A stretch of 26,690 bases of DNA from NCBI GenBank assembly GCA_937967425.1, contig CALBST010000436.1:1-26690 (forward strand), given 5' to 3'. Origin of the DNA: an uncultured Caulobacteraceae bacterium (GTDB taxonomy: Bacteria > Pseudomonadota > Alphaproteobacteria > Caulobacterales > TH1-2). The notes under the pieces are model-generated. The model was not told the DNA's origin, made no database searches, and saw only the letters and a list, made by a program, of their open reading frames with translations. The translations under genes and the position numbers were made by a program. Shown one piece after another: positions 8,801 through 16,050 of this stretch. How positions within the stretch are numbered: the first letter of the stretch is position 1; each line of letters starts with the position of its first letter.

Positions 8801-9181
8801 CCCAGCCTTCCTCTCTTGCAGCGTTATGCGAAAGAGGATGTGCAGATCGACCAAACGACGATCGATAAGGGCAGCTGGATTGGTGGGTTGGTGATTGCGG
8901 CGAACCTGGACCCCTCTGTTTTTCCTGATCCGCAGAAGTTTTCGCTTGGAGAAAGTTTGGGTCAACCGAAGCGCGCGCTCGACGACTACATGATGTTTGG
9001 ATCGGTGCGCGGTGATCGAGAGTGTTTTGGCCGCGATCGATTGGCGATGTTTGCGTTGACGAAGTTCATTCACGCCGCGGCGCGTTTTCCCGGTTTGCGC
9101 CGCGTCGCCGGCGCCGGCGGCGCGCCCGTCACGATCCTGCGAACCATGATTGGGCTGCCCGCCAAGTTTGCGCGTTTCTAG
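5801..9181 (+). CDS. Fusion of DyP-type heme peroxidase and cytochrome P450
   Basis: One continuous 1126-codon frame holds two heme enzymes. Residues about 220-640 match the DyP peroxidase family: AFTYSGLRAVG, then EHFGFRDGISQP with distal Asp D364, then CPLGAHVRRTNPRD with the likely proximal heme ligand H502, then RRGMAYGG, FVAANARIDVQFE and RGGDYFYAPG. Residues about 670-1126 match cytochrome P450: K-helix E995-x-x-R998 (YELNRLSP), the strand segment ANLDPSVFPDPQKF, and the heme loop GDRECFG with thiolate ligand C1075. The I-helix region reads IPATFGS (P951, A952, T953), so the usual acid-alcohol pair is altered. About 210 N-terminal residues have no assigned domain. No signal peptide is seen. 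No reductase or ferredoxin gene is nearby. Peroxide-driven oxidation of an unknown, perhaps lipid, substrate is inferred. Confidence 0.93.
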   Translation: MTEKIPAENLIQSHFVRVGRQGSALKKRRDWSLFLFFRVLSETDSSAGLDRMLAQEAEHAAFHAAQINIELVNPSLWAPLQSDPEQGAPLVGPEPPAKLFRHWLKAVTGDGHEKIGADLAALAARLSAADAAAGASLMSLQTGGGAPLLNQQLSVDVLSKISALIDDGSPDHGLSRLKEGLASICAYEIVRGIIRAMQNVAVARSSAAESDVAPAAGDRSPIEIAFTYSGLRAVGVGARVLNSFPDVFKEGMAARAARLGDVGKSSPSHWDGELGQSAIHGVLVGGFAVEGATHEDWEDLRDQIRVFNEAGAEGQALRRAVAMVFRAIGLEVLHIELGQDPYELGPGGSIVPLPHRHEHFGFRDGISQPMMELPGSGTPAGNGSWIPVAPGEIFLGAEDEDGCVQSAPFHAALRAGGTYIVFRKLQQDVAGFRDFLAAARPGSKQEQDRLAAQMVGRWRNGVSMVRAPKKPIEIGEGEEFDLNNFRYAEEDPQGRYCPLGAHVRRTNPRDIGGKNEAKRHRILRRGMAYGGALLPDGALADGKERGMLFVAANARIDVQFELMQSRWINGGEFLGQAGLGKCPITGANAGLAADTFFPPDSATPLNHIPRFVHTRGGDYFYAPGIAGLKAIANAEVTDSDIPVSDELGHNSAKTEDVFSPDSIRKLIEKTLVEGPYKHAFKPIIGSNDQLEDEATGKPIVFVGRHAQVKKLLSGELSGVGVRHYRDSSERMMSGARILISTETGDPELREPMKAVLERAWTLLSPYKAFGEVLDDAISKAIARTKQIGVIDLVHDLAVDPIYRLVADIYGVPGPDWLTELAVALPFGRRHISELHPDWLAMLSGRAPKNAKLATLQVWSVLMFSDLIGNLRNQEELKVLAMDAASELTRYLDHLLMKEQAKPKRKPRTLVEAFRAIEGESFAGKQFSKAEYYRIVRLLLAELVPSALAVIPATFGSLVSAALANRINLSYVVPFLEGIPTSVLPAGEGVKRFIYELNRLSPSLPLLQRYAKEDVQIDQTTIDKGSWIGGLVIAANLDPSVFPDPQKFSLGESLGQPKRALDDYMMFGSVRGDRECFGRDRLAMFALTKFIHAAARFPGLRRVAGAGGAPVTILRTMIGLPAKFARF
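9178..9181. other. Shared CTAG: both convergent genes stop within the same four bases
   Basis: TAG at 9179-9181 ends the DyP-P450 frame on the plus strand. The reverse complement of 9178-9180 is TAG and ends the cyclase-like gene. There is no room for a terminator between them, so transcripts must overlap. Confidence 0.9.
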
Positions 9182-12060
9182 CGCGAGGCCAGGCCTGGCT
9201 CCCAGGCGACGATGCCGAAGCGTTCGCACAGCACGGCTTGCTCCTCACGGTCGAAGGCGATCATCGGATCGTTTGGGTCGATCTCGCTGGCGATGCGGAT
9301 GCGGATGCCTAGCATCTGAACGAGGCTGCCGACGGCTTGGCGCTCTCGGGCGAAATCGATAGCGTTTGCCGCCGCCTCTAACGCCGCAGCGGGTCCTACG
9401 GCCGCGCGCACGGCTTCGGTGTGTCCGAGCCATAGGGCGTGCATCGCGCGCGGGGTTGCGATGCGATTGAGGTCGAAAATCTTCTGGGTCATCGCCAAGG
9501 CGTCCTCGCCGCGGCCCGAGCGCGCCAACGCGGCGGCGAGGTGTCCGCAGACGGTGGGTTCAGACGCCCATAAGCCGAAATGTTCAAACTGGTATTTTGC
9601 AGGAAGCAGACATTCAACCGCGCGCTCATTGTCGCTGTCATGGAGGTAGGCTTCACCGAGCGTGATCCGAGCCATGACTTCCGAGAACGGTTCGCGGGCT
9701 TCCTGAGCGATGGCGAGAGCCTCGAGTGCGGATGCGACGGCCTCGCGGTACCTGCCAATGTCGACGAGAAACTCAGCCAAGAAACCTCGCGAAAGGACGC
9801 CGGGGACTTCCACGCCGCCCAGCCGCATGGCGCGATCTTTGCCATCGAAGATGCGGCACAACTCGCTCATCAGCTCGACCGAGCGATCAACGTTTCCGAG
9901 CACGTGGGTCAGCGCGGCGAGTGTTGTCTGGGCGTAGTAGATGAGAGGTAGGCGGCCGAGCTCCTTGGCGATGGTAAGCGCCTCTTCGGCGTACGCCACG
10001 CCGCCAGCATAGCGCGCGTCGAGCCAATGGGCCATGCCGAGGTGGGCAAGCGCGATGCAAACCTTCTCGCGTTGACCGGCGGCGCGCGTCAGCGAAACCG
10101 TCCGCTCCAGCATCGGCGCCAAAGGTTTGAATTCGCCGATCTGATGCATCGACTCGAAGGCAAGCAGCACGAAGTCTGCAAACTTATCATCCGCCGCCGC
10201 TCCAACCCGGGCAGTGGCTTTGATCGCCTGATCGAAAATAAGCTTCATCGATTGGCGGGCGGATTGTCTGCGCGCGTCGAGGCCGGCGCGCCAGTAATAA
10301 TCGAGCGCCAGCAGATCGTCGCCGGCGCCGGTGGCGTGATGCGCAAGGCGGCCGAGCTGCGCCGGGTCGCCGGGGTGGCGATTTTCGATCGCCTTAATGG
10401 CTGCCGCATGCAAGGTCTTGCTGCGCCGGCGCGGCAGCATGGTCCTGCAAGCCTCTGCAAGCAGCGCGTGGCGGAATCGTATTGAATGCGGGGCCCCGAC
10501 GTGGAGAAACGCCAAGGCCTCAAGTTCGCGCAAGCCAGCGCGTACGCTCGCTTCGTCAAGTGCAAGCGTGTCGCTTGCGACGTCGAAGCTTGTCTCTTCG
10601 CCGAGCACGCTCAATGTCTGCACCATCTGGCGCAAGGCTGGGCTCAGCCGGTTGACGCGCGCGTGGATAAGCGATTCAACCCCGATTGGCAGGCGATCGA
10701 AAGCGGGTGTTTCCTCCGGATCAAGCGAGGAGACGATCTGTTCCAACGCGAACGGGAGTCCATCGGCGCGTCTCAGCAACTCCCGCATGGCGTCAGCCGC
10801 GAGCGGCTCGCCACGCCAAAGTTGCGCCGCCAACACGCTCATGTCTTCGTCAGGCAGGCTGGGCAGCTTGACGACTGTATGGGCAATGTCGTGGGCGTCT
10901 GTTGTCGCTTCTGGGCGCCCTGTCATCAAAAGCGCTATTGGCGTTCCCTCCTGACGCGCCAGAAACTTCAGAAATTCTCGGCTCTCGGCATCGAGGAGGT
11001 GAAGGTCTTCGACAAACGTCACTGACGGCGCCGAACTGGTGAGCGCAATGAAGGCGGAGGCGAGGGCGCGGGCTAAAGCTGTTGGAGTTTGTGCGGGATC
11101 GGGGCGCTTGTCGTTTTTGCCCCGGCTCATGATGACCGGAGCGATAAAGTCGATCGCCTCACGATCCATCCCCGCCGCCGACAATGCAGCGGCCAGTTGA
11201 TCATGGCTTGGCGGCGCGCGCGCCTGCAAAGCTTCCAAGAGCAGCGCGCGCGCCGCCGCGAACGGCGTCGCCGAATCCTGCTGGTCTCCGAAGAATGAAT
11301 AAGCGCGTGCGCCCGCGGCCTGCGCCTCGTCGAGGAGCGCGGCAGCGAGGCGGCTCTTGCCAATGCCCGGATCGCCGATCACCGCAACCGCGCCTTGCCG
11401 GGCGCCGCCGGGCAGATGAAGACGGAGCAAGTCCAATTCCTTGCCGCGACCGATGATCGGGTCCAAGTAACGGCGGGAGAATCCGGCATCGTTGGAGCGA
11501 TGGGGACGCGCCTCAAGCCGCAACAGGTCGATGTCGATCTTATCAAGTGCGGGCGGGCGCGGCTGTGGCGAGATGACGAGCTGGTTGCGGCACAGTCCGT
11601 GTGTCTTGCTGCTGATGATGACGCTGCCTGGCGCCGCCGCCTTCTGTAGCGCAGCCGCCAGATGGACAGGGACGCCGGAAACGCGAGCCCGTCCGGCCTC
11701 TCGCCAAAAGAACACCAGTCCTGAATGAACGCCGACGCGGAACTGCACCGGCGTCGAGCGGCCATTGGCTTTTGCGTTCGCCGAAAGTTGGTGCAGGTCC
11801 CAGGCGGCCATGCAAGCGCGGTCGGCGTGGTCTTCATAGGCGATCGGCCAGCCGAATACGGCAAGACCACCGTCACCCTCGGGATCGACGACAAAACCGC
11901 CGGCGTTAGTGACTGCCGCCTTGGCGGGCGCGAGCCAAGAGCGCAGCAGGTCGCGTGCTTCGTCTGGCGCGCAATCGGCAATGTGGCGAGTCGAGCCAAC
12001 CATGTCGTAGTGAAGCATGGTGACGATGCACTGCTCAGGAAGTTGAGCCTTAGCTTTCAT
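9178..12060 (-). CDS. Class III cyclase-like / AAA ATPase / TPR-type signalling protein, cyclase active site degenerate
   Basis: About 960 residues from the ATG at 12060. Residues 10-155 are a class III nucleotide cyclase homology domain with both metal Asp residues (D19 in HYDMVGST, D63 in EGDGG). The usual NxxxR pair that stabilises the transition state reads H133 and A137 (VHLAAALQ), so activity is doubtful. A GRGKELDLL segment near 204 leads into a STAND/AAA-type ATPase with Walker A GDPGIGKS (229-236) and a Walker B-like VTFVEDLHLLD. The C-terminal 500 residues are helical repeats of TPR type. Such proteins usually act as ATP-dependent switches. The start is uncertain: the frame is open to a TTG at 12213, with another ATG at 12093. 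I chose 12060 because the domain begins there. It is convergent with the DyP-P450 gene and shares its stop. Confidence 0.88.
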   Translation of the reverse strand: MKAKAQLPEQCIVTMLHYDMVGSTRHIADCAPDEARDLLRSWLAPAKAAVTNAGGFVVDPEGDGGLAVFGWPIAYEDHADRACMAAWDLHQLSANAKANGRSTPVQFRVGVHSGLVFFWREAGRARVSGVPVHLAAALQKAAAPGSVIISSKTHGLCRNQLVISPQPRPPALDKIDIDLLRLEARPHRSNDAGFSRRYLDPIIGRGKELDLLRLHLPGGARQGAVAVIGDPGIGKSRLAAALLDEAQAAGARAYSFFGDQQDSATPFAAARALLLEALQARAPPSHDQLAAALSAAGMDREAIDFIAPVIMSRGKNDKRPDPAQTPTALARALASAFIALTSSAPSVTFVEDLHLLDAESREFLKFLARQEGTPIALLMTGRPEATTDAHDIAHTVVKLPSLPDEDMSVLAAQLWRGEPLAADAMRELLRRADGLPFALEQIVSSLDPEETPAFDRLPIGVESLIHARVNRLSPALRQMVQTLSVLGEETSFDVASDTLALDEASVRAGLRELEALAFLHVGAPHSIRFRHALLAEACRTMLPRRRSKTLHAAAIKAIENRHPGDPAQLGRLAHHATGAGDDLLALDYYWRAGLDARRQSARQSMKLIFDQAIKATARVGAAADDKFADFVLLAFESMHQIGEFKPLAPMLERTVSLTRAAGQREKVCIALAHLGMAHWLDARYAGGVAYAEEALTIAKELGRLPLIYYAQTTLAALTHVLGNVDRSVELMSELCRIFDGKDRAMRLGGVEVPGVLSRGFLAEFLVDIGRYREAVASALEALAIAQEAREPFSEVMARITLGEAYLHDSDNERAVECLLPAKYQFEHFGLWASEPTVCGHLAAALARSGRGEDALAMTQKIFDLNRIATPRAMHALWLGHTEAVRAAVGPAAALEAAANAIDFARERQAVGSLVQMLGIRIRIASEIDPNDPMIAFDREEQAVLCERFGIVAWEPGLASR

Positions 12061-12251
12061 TGACGTGGTTGCCCGTCCCGGAATCCATTCCATCGTCCAG
12101 CGCTGGGGCGGAAGTGGGTCTGCGTGCGAAGCGGCAATCGAGGTTTTGGCCCCGGCAGGCTCGTTCGCGCCGCGATGATGAGGCGCCGCGCAATTCGTCC
12201 GTGTCCTCCCCAAGATGTTGTATCACTTGCCCGGCAGGAACGAAACAAGCT
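12061..12251. other. Region between the subtilase and cyclase-like genes
   Basis: About 190 bases if the cyclase-like gene starts at 12060. It is open in that gene's frame up to a TTG at 12213, but the residues look random and arginine/proline rich. I see no terminator or convincing promoter. The two minus-strand genes may be co-transcribed. Confidence 0.4.
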
Positions 12252-13892
12252 TCACGTCAGCAGCGCTTCGAGGCGTGGACGGGACGACAACGCTGAAGCC
12301 AGAGCCGGCGTTGTCGCCAGTGGCTCGCGGCTTTGCTTTGACATTGCCGCTGCGCGCTCGCGCGCACGCGAAACGTGGAAGCGCCAAAGCGCCTCTGCCG
12401 CAAGATCTTCGTCGAGGCTTGCCGCCTCGAACGCAGCCATGGGGTTGATCTCTGCGACCGCGTCAGCAAGCAGACGCCGCAATGGGGTGACGTGGGTGAT
12501 TGCGACTTTTGTTTGTGGCAGCAACCGATTGCTGATCTCACGCACGCGCGTATTCACCAAGGCGCCGGCATTCAGAACGCCCGCGCCCATGCCTGTGTTC
12601 GGCCAACCAGACGGCCGATGAGCCGTTGCACGAAGCGCCTCGTTAAAGAGCGTTTGAACGCTTACGCCGTTTCGATCCGCGATGGCCTTTAATCTCGCTC
12701 TCCCGCGCTTTGCCGCGACCCACAAAGCGGCGGCGCCGGCGGTGAGGGAGGCGGCGAGCGTCGTTCCTTGTTGCGCTTCAACACCTTCGTCGGACTCGTC
12801 CTCCTTGCGTTTCCGAGCGCCCCAGACGGCTTCACCGAACGCGCTCACTGTCACAGCTGAGCCCTTCGAGGTTTTTTCCCAGGGATTGTACTGGAAATCG
12901 ACAGCGGCGATCGCGGCGGCCAGACCTTGCTTTGCGAATTGTGCCGGGAAGACGACGGAGCCTATGCAATTGCCGGCAGCGCAAACGATCACCACACCGT
13001 TCGCTACAGCATAGCGCATCGCAGCTTCGACCGGCTCGATGGGCGTGAGGCCGCCGAGCGCAAAGACGATGACATCGCAGCCCCGGTTGACGGCATGCTC
13101 GATCGCAGCCGGCAAGTGCTTCTGGCGTGTGTCGATGACGGAGCGAGTGACGCGAATGGGCAGGACGCGCGCTTCCGGAGCCGCGCCGGTTACGCGCTTG
13201 TCGTCGTCGTCGGTGGCGCCGTCTTGGCTCACCGTGCCTCGGCTGGCGACAACGCTCGCCACCAACGTGCCGTGTCCAGGGTGTCTGAGCCACCCGACCG
13301 AGAACCGATCGCGCGCGTCGCTGGGCGCGTCGGTCTCCAGCAGATTGAGTTGACCATCCATTTCAATCGCGCCGGCGAGTTCGCGATGGTCGCTATAGCC
13401 GGTGTCGATCGAGGCGACGGTGACGCCCGCGCCCTTGGTTTTATCCCAGGCGTGGAGCATGCCGTGACCAACGAGCGCCCAGCCGTGCTTGGCGGGGCCG
13501 CCATTATCGCTTTCGCAGTTGCCGGAGAAGGCTAGCTCGCCGCTGCTTATGTAGGCCTCGCCCACAAGTGAATCGATCAAGACCGGCCGCGCCGAGTCCG
13601 CCCCAAAAAGGCGGCGCAGCACCCGGGCGGTCTGGAAGGCGAGTGGTTCCGTGTCTCGTGCAGTCAGCTCCGGAAACACCAATATCCAAAACCTGTTGCC
13701 TGTTTCGGCGCACAGCTTCGGCGTCATGAAGGCTGGCTGGACGAGGAAGCGAAAGCGCTTCTTGAGCGGTGACAACCGGGCGCTGATGGTCCGCCCGCCG
13801 TCGGGGAGCGTGATCGAGAATGCCGCTGCTTCGTCTGCCGCCGGGGCGGCGAGCGCCGACCATTGGTTCAGCAGGTCTTCCAGTTCGTCCAT
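12252..13892 (-). CDS. Subtilisin-family (S8) protein with Ser-to-Thr change at the catalytic position
   Basis: The ATG at 13892 has AGGTGG just upstream and gives 546 residues; the frame runs on to 13976 with only GTG/TTG starts. After about 130 residues of unassigned N-terminal domain comes a subtilase core: Asp D163 in VASIDTGYSDH, His H207 in HPGHGTLVAS, and the oxyanion Asn N308 in CAAGNC. The serine motif, normally GTSMAxP, reads GTTLAAS with T378 at the nucleophile position and Ser in place of Pro. It is either a pseudoprotease or a threonine-nucleophile variant. No signal peptide is seen, so it is probably cytoplasmic, unlike secreted subtilisins. About 130 residues follow the core. 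It lies upstream of the cyclase-like ATPase on the same strand and may be its partner. Confidence 0.9.
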   Translation of the reverse strand: MDELEDLLNQWSALAAPAADEAAAFSITLPDGGRTISARLSPLKKRFRFLVQPAFMTPKLCAETGNRFWILVFPELTARDTEPLAFQTARVLRRLFGADSARPVLIDSLVGEAYISSGELAFSGNCESDNGGPAKHGWALVGHGMLHAWDKTKGAGVTVASIDTGYSDHRELAGAIEMDGQLNLLETDAPSDARDRFSVGWLRHPGHGTLVASVVASRGTVSQDGATDDDDKRVTGAAPEARVLPIRVTRSVIDTRQKHLPAAIEHAVNRGCDVIVFALGGLTPIEPVEAAMRYAVANGVVIVCAAGNCIGSVVFPAQFAKQGLAAAIAAVDFQYNPWEKTSKGSAVTVSAFGEAVWGARKRKEDESDEGVEAQQGTTLAASLTAGAAALWVAAKRGRARLKAIADRNGVSVQTLFNEALRATAHRPSGWPNTGMGAGVLNAGALVNTRVREISNRLLPQTKVAITHVTPLRRLLADAVAEINPMAAFEAASLDEDLAAEALWRFHVSRARERAAAMSKQSREPLATTPALASALSSRPRLEALLT

Positions 13893-14250
13893 TGCACCAC
13901 CTGTCCCTGGCTGACGCGCGGAGCGAGCATCGGCGAACGCGAATTTACTTATGTCTAGAGCTGGCGGCGTCACCAATTTGGAGGATAGGGCGCGAAGATC
14001 GGCGTCTCAATCTCAACCGAGTGCGGCGGTCATGCGGTTTTGGTTCAACTGGCGATCGTCAGCAGCCGATTGAATGCGACTGCGCGCGCTAGAGATGACA
14101 AACGATGGACATGATGCAAACGCTGTCGCGAAGCGCTCTTCTTGGCGGCATCAGCGTGGTTCTCCTCGGGTGTGTGTCCCCACGAGTGTCGGCTCAGCAA
14201 TGCCCCGCTGAGGCGCGAGGCATTTGATGGCGATGTGGCGAAGTCGTGGG
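13893..14250. other. Intergenic region holding the subtilase promoter and the end of the methyltransferase operon
   Basis: About 358 bases between two minus-strand genes. It holds a 40-codon plus-strand frame described separately and a 6-bp hairpin CTCAGC / GCTGAG (14193-14198 and 14207-14212) downstream of the methyltransferase operon. No T-run follows the hairpin, so a terminator is unproven. I see no repeat or RNA gene. Confidence 0.5.
14105..14227 (+). CDS. Possible 40-residue lipoprotein-like small protein
   Basis: A short plus-strand frame begins MDMMQTLSRSALLGGISVV and continues LLGCVSPRVSAQQC. This looks like a lipoprotein signal: a few polar residues, a hydrophobic core and a lipobox-like LLGC. 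An alternative signal peptidase I site VSA-Q also exists. No Shine-Dalgarno site is seen upstream, and it stops after 40 codons. It may be a small membrane peptide, a remnant of a longer exported protein, or chance. Low confidence. Confidence 0.25.
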   Translation: MDMMQTLSRSALLGGISVVLLGCVSPRVSAQQCPAEARGI

Positions 14251-16050
14251 CTAGGTTTCGGGATCCCGATCGCAAATCCACGCAACGCGCACATGGTTAT
14301 TTCCGCCACGTCCGGTCCGTGCGGGCGCCATGCGGTGGTCGCGCACGACCCAGCCGAATTTAGCGAGCAGACGCTGCACGAGCGCCGTATCGCTCTGGTT
14401 TGACATCACGATCGCCAATCGAGCCCCGGGTCTCGCTTTCTCGGCAGCGCCTTCAATTAGCTTGCGAAGAAACGCGTAATTCTCGTCAAAGCACGACCGT
14501 TCCAGCATCGTCTTGGCTGGCTTGTTCCAGAACGGTGGATTCGAGACAATCAGGTCGAATTTGCCGTCCACATTTTCATAGACATCCGAAAGCACGATGC
14601 GCCCGCGCGCCGCGAACCCTAGACGGTCGAGATTGGTTTGGGTGTTGGCGACGGCATCCGGATTGACGTCCACGAATGTTGCGTGCTCGGCGCCGCGGCG
14701 TAGGGCAGCGATTCCCAAAACCCCTGTGCCGCAACCTATATCAACAACCCGATCACCCTGTTTGACCGGAAGCATCTGGATGAGAAAGTCGCTGGAGTGA
14801 CTGTAGCGTGGTGAGAACACGTTCGGAAACACAATGAGCTCCGCACCGTCATGCTCTACCGTGTATGCGCTCTTGTGCGAGGCGACGCGTTCTAGAAATC
14901 GCTCGACGTCGGAGATTTGTTCGCGCGTATCCTCTCGCAGAGCAACATCAGCGTGCGTCTCAGGTTGTGGGGCCCCGAGGAGAATATCCAACTCGCGCTC
15001 AAGGGCCGCGACATTGCCCGCGTGCCTGAGAACCGCTGCAGCAACGGAGTCGAGGTCGGAGAGTTCCGCTGCGGCGGGAGAGGCCATCACGCGAGCTACA
15101 ACCTGATCTGGCACGCGCGGTGGTGGCGGGGATTTGTCGCCGGCGGCAATAATGGCGCGACGAAGCAAGAGTGGCACATCGCTGAGGCGTTCGCGCAAGC
15201 TGGGCAAGTGCGCGACCTCCTCGGACACTAAATCGTAGAACTCAGGGTCACATAATCCTTGCTTGACACGCGCCGCGAGATAGTCGGTCGTCGTTACGAT
15301 GACGCGTGTTTGGGCGCTAAGGGTGCGCAGGAGGTTGGCAAGCGCAGCTTGTTCGGACAGATCGGCAGCGTCGGCGTCTGTAATTACGAGCAGATCAGCG
15401 TCACTCACATCCGGCGCGTCTTTCGCATTACGTGCGTCGATCGTCGTGAAATCGGAGGTGCGGAGACGGCTTACGTATTGGACAATAGCGTTCTTCTCGG
15501 CGTCCTCTACGCCTTGCAGCAATAACCGCCGGCGATCGCCGTACGCGAAGCGCTGGACCAGGAAGAGCGCCTGCAAGAATTGACCATGATGGCCGACAAG
15601 CCACGTGGCTGGTGTCGGCGTTAGGTAGCGCTCTACGACGCCCCAGAAATCTTCTGCGCGCTGGCCGTTCTTGTGAATGAAGTCGACGGCGCCGCGATCA
15701 AGCGCATGGCCTAAGTTGGTGTTGCGTTCAAGCGACGTCAGCATAACGATTGGAATCGTCCGGTGTGTTTCCGTCAGCCAATCGAGCATCTCGTAGCCGA
15801 GTGGCAGCGCCCCGAAATTGACGTCGAGTAAGATGAGGTCAGGGCGCGGCGTTTCTGTTCGCGCGAAATAGCCCTGGAGCGCGCTAACCGCGTACCGGCC
15901 AAGAAAGTCATCGCGGCCGGAGAAGAAGTGGAAATCAACGCCATCGCGGCCGAAACGTGCGCGGAATGCACGTTGATGGAATGCGCCATCGGCGTCGTCT
16001 GCGCCGTAGACGTCGTCGATGATCCAGATGTGGCGCTTATGCTTCTTCAT
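14251..16050 (-). CDS. Receiver / degenerate sigma54-type AAA / SAM-dependent methyltransferase fusion
   Basis: A 599-residue three-part protein. Residues 8-143 are a response-regulator receiver with acidic pair D12-D13, phospho-acceptor D76 (LILLDVNFG), T105 and K127, and about 20 extra residues after the acidic pair. Residues about 150-390 follow the layout of an NtrC-type AAA domain, ending with LPSLRERLSDVPLL and a lid HAGNVAALERELD. The Walker A position reads GVEDAEKN, so ATP binding is probably lost. Residues about 395-599 are a methyltransferase of the RsmC/PrmC-like small-domain type: FSPRY (412-416), SAM loop D437-IGCGTG, and catalytic-type N504-P-P-F. NPPF suggests amino-nitrogen methylation of a base or Gln, but the substrate is unknown. 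There is no DNA-binding helix-turn-helix. It overlaps the upstream gene by 14 bases and ends the five-gene minus operon. Confidence 0.9.
   Translation of the reverse strand: MKKHKRHIWIIDDVYGADDADGAFHQRAFRARFGRDGVDFHFFSGRDDFLGRYAVSALQGYFARTETPRPDLILLDVNFGALPLGYEMLDWLTETHRTIPIVMLTSLERNTNLGHALDRGAVDFIHKNGQRAEDFWGVVERYLTPTPATWLVGHHGQFLQALFLVQRFAYGDRRRLLLQGVEDAEKNAIVQYVSRLRTSDFTTIDARNAKDAPDVSDADLLVITDADAADLSEQAALANLLRTLSAQTRVIVTTTDYLAARVKQGLCDPEFYDLVSEEVAHLPSLRERLSDVPLLLRRAIIAAGDKSPPPPRVPDQVVARVMASPAAAELSDLDSVAAAVLRHAGNVAALERELDILLGAPQPETHADVALREDTREQISDVERFLERVASHKSAYTVEHDGAELIVFPNVFSPRYSHSSDFLIQMLPVKQGDRVVDIGCGTGVLGIAALRRGAEHATFVDVNPDAVANTQTNLDRLGFAARGRIVLSDVYENVDGKFDLIVSNPPFWNKPAKTMLERSCFDENYAFLRKLIEGAAEKARPGARLAIVMSNQSDTALVQRLLAKFGWVVRDHRMAPARTGRGGNNHVRVAWICDRDPET

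Noticed and set aside
12061..12213. N-terminal extension of the cyclase-like protein to a TTG
   Set aside because: The added residues look non-coding in composition and the domain begins right after the ATG at 12060. It remains possible because the extension would nearly close the gap to the subtilase gene.
12124..12621. 165-codon plus-strand frame
   Set aside because: It lies opposite the 3' end of the subtilase gene and has no domain, no signal and a biased composition.
14045..14281. 78-codon minus-strand frame in the gap behind the methyltransferase gene
   Set aside because: It overlaps the end of the methyltransferase gene in another frame and has no recognisable feature.
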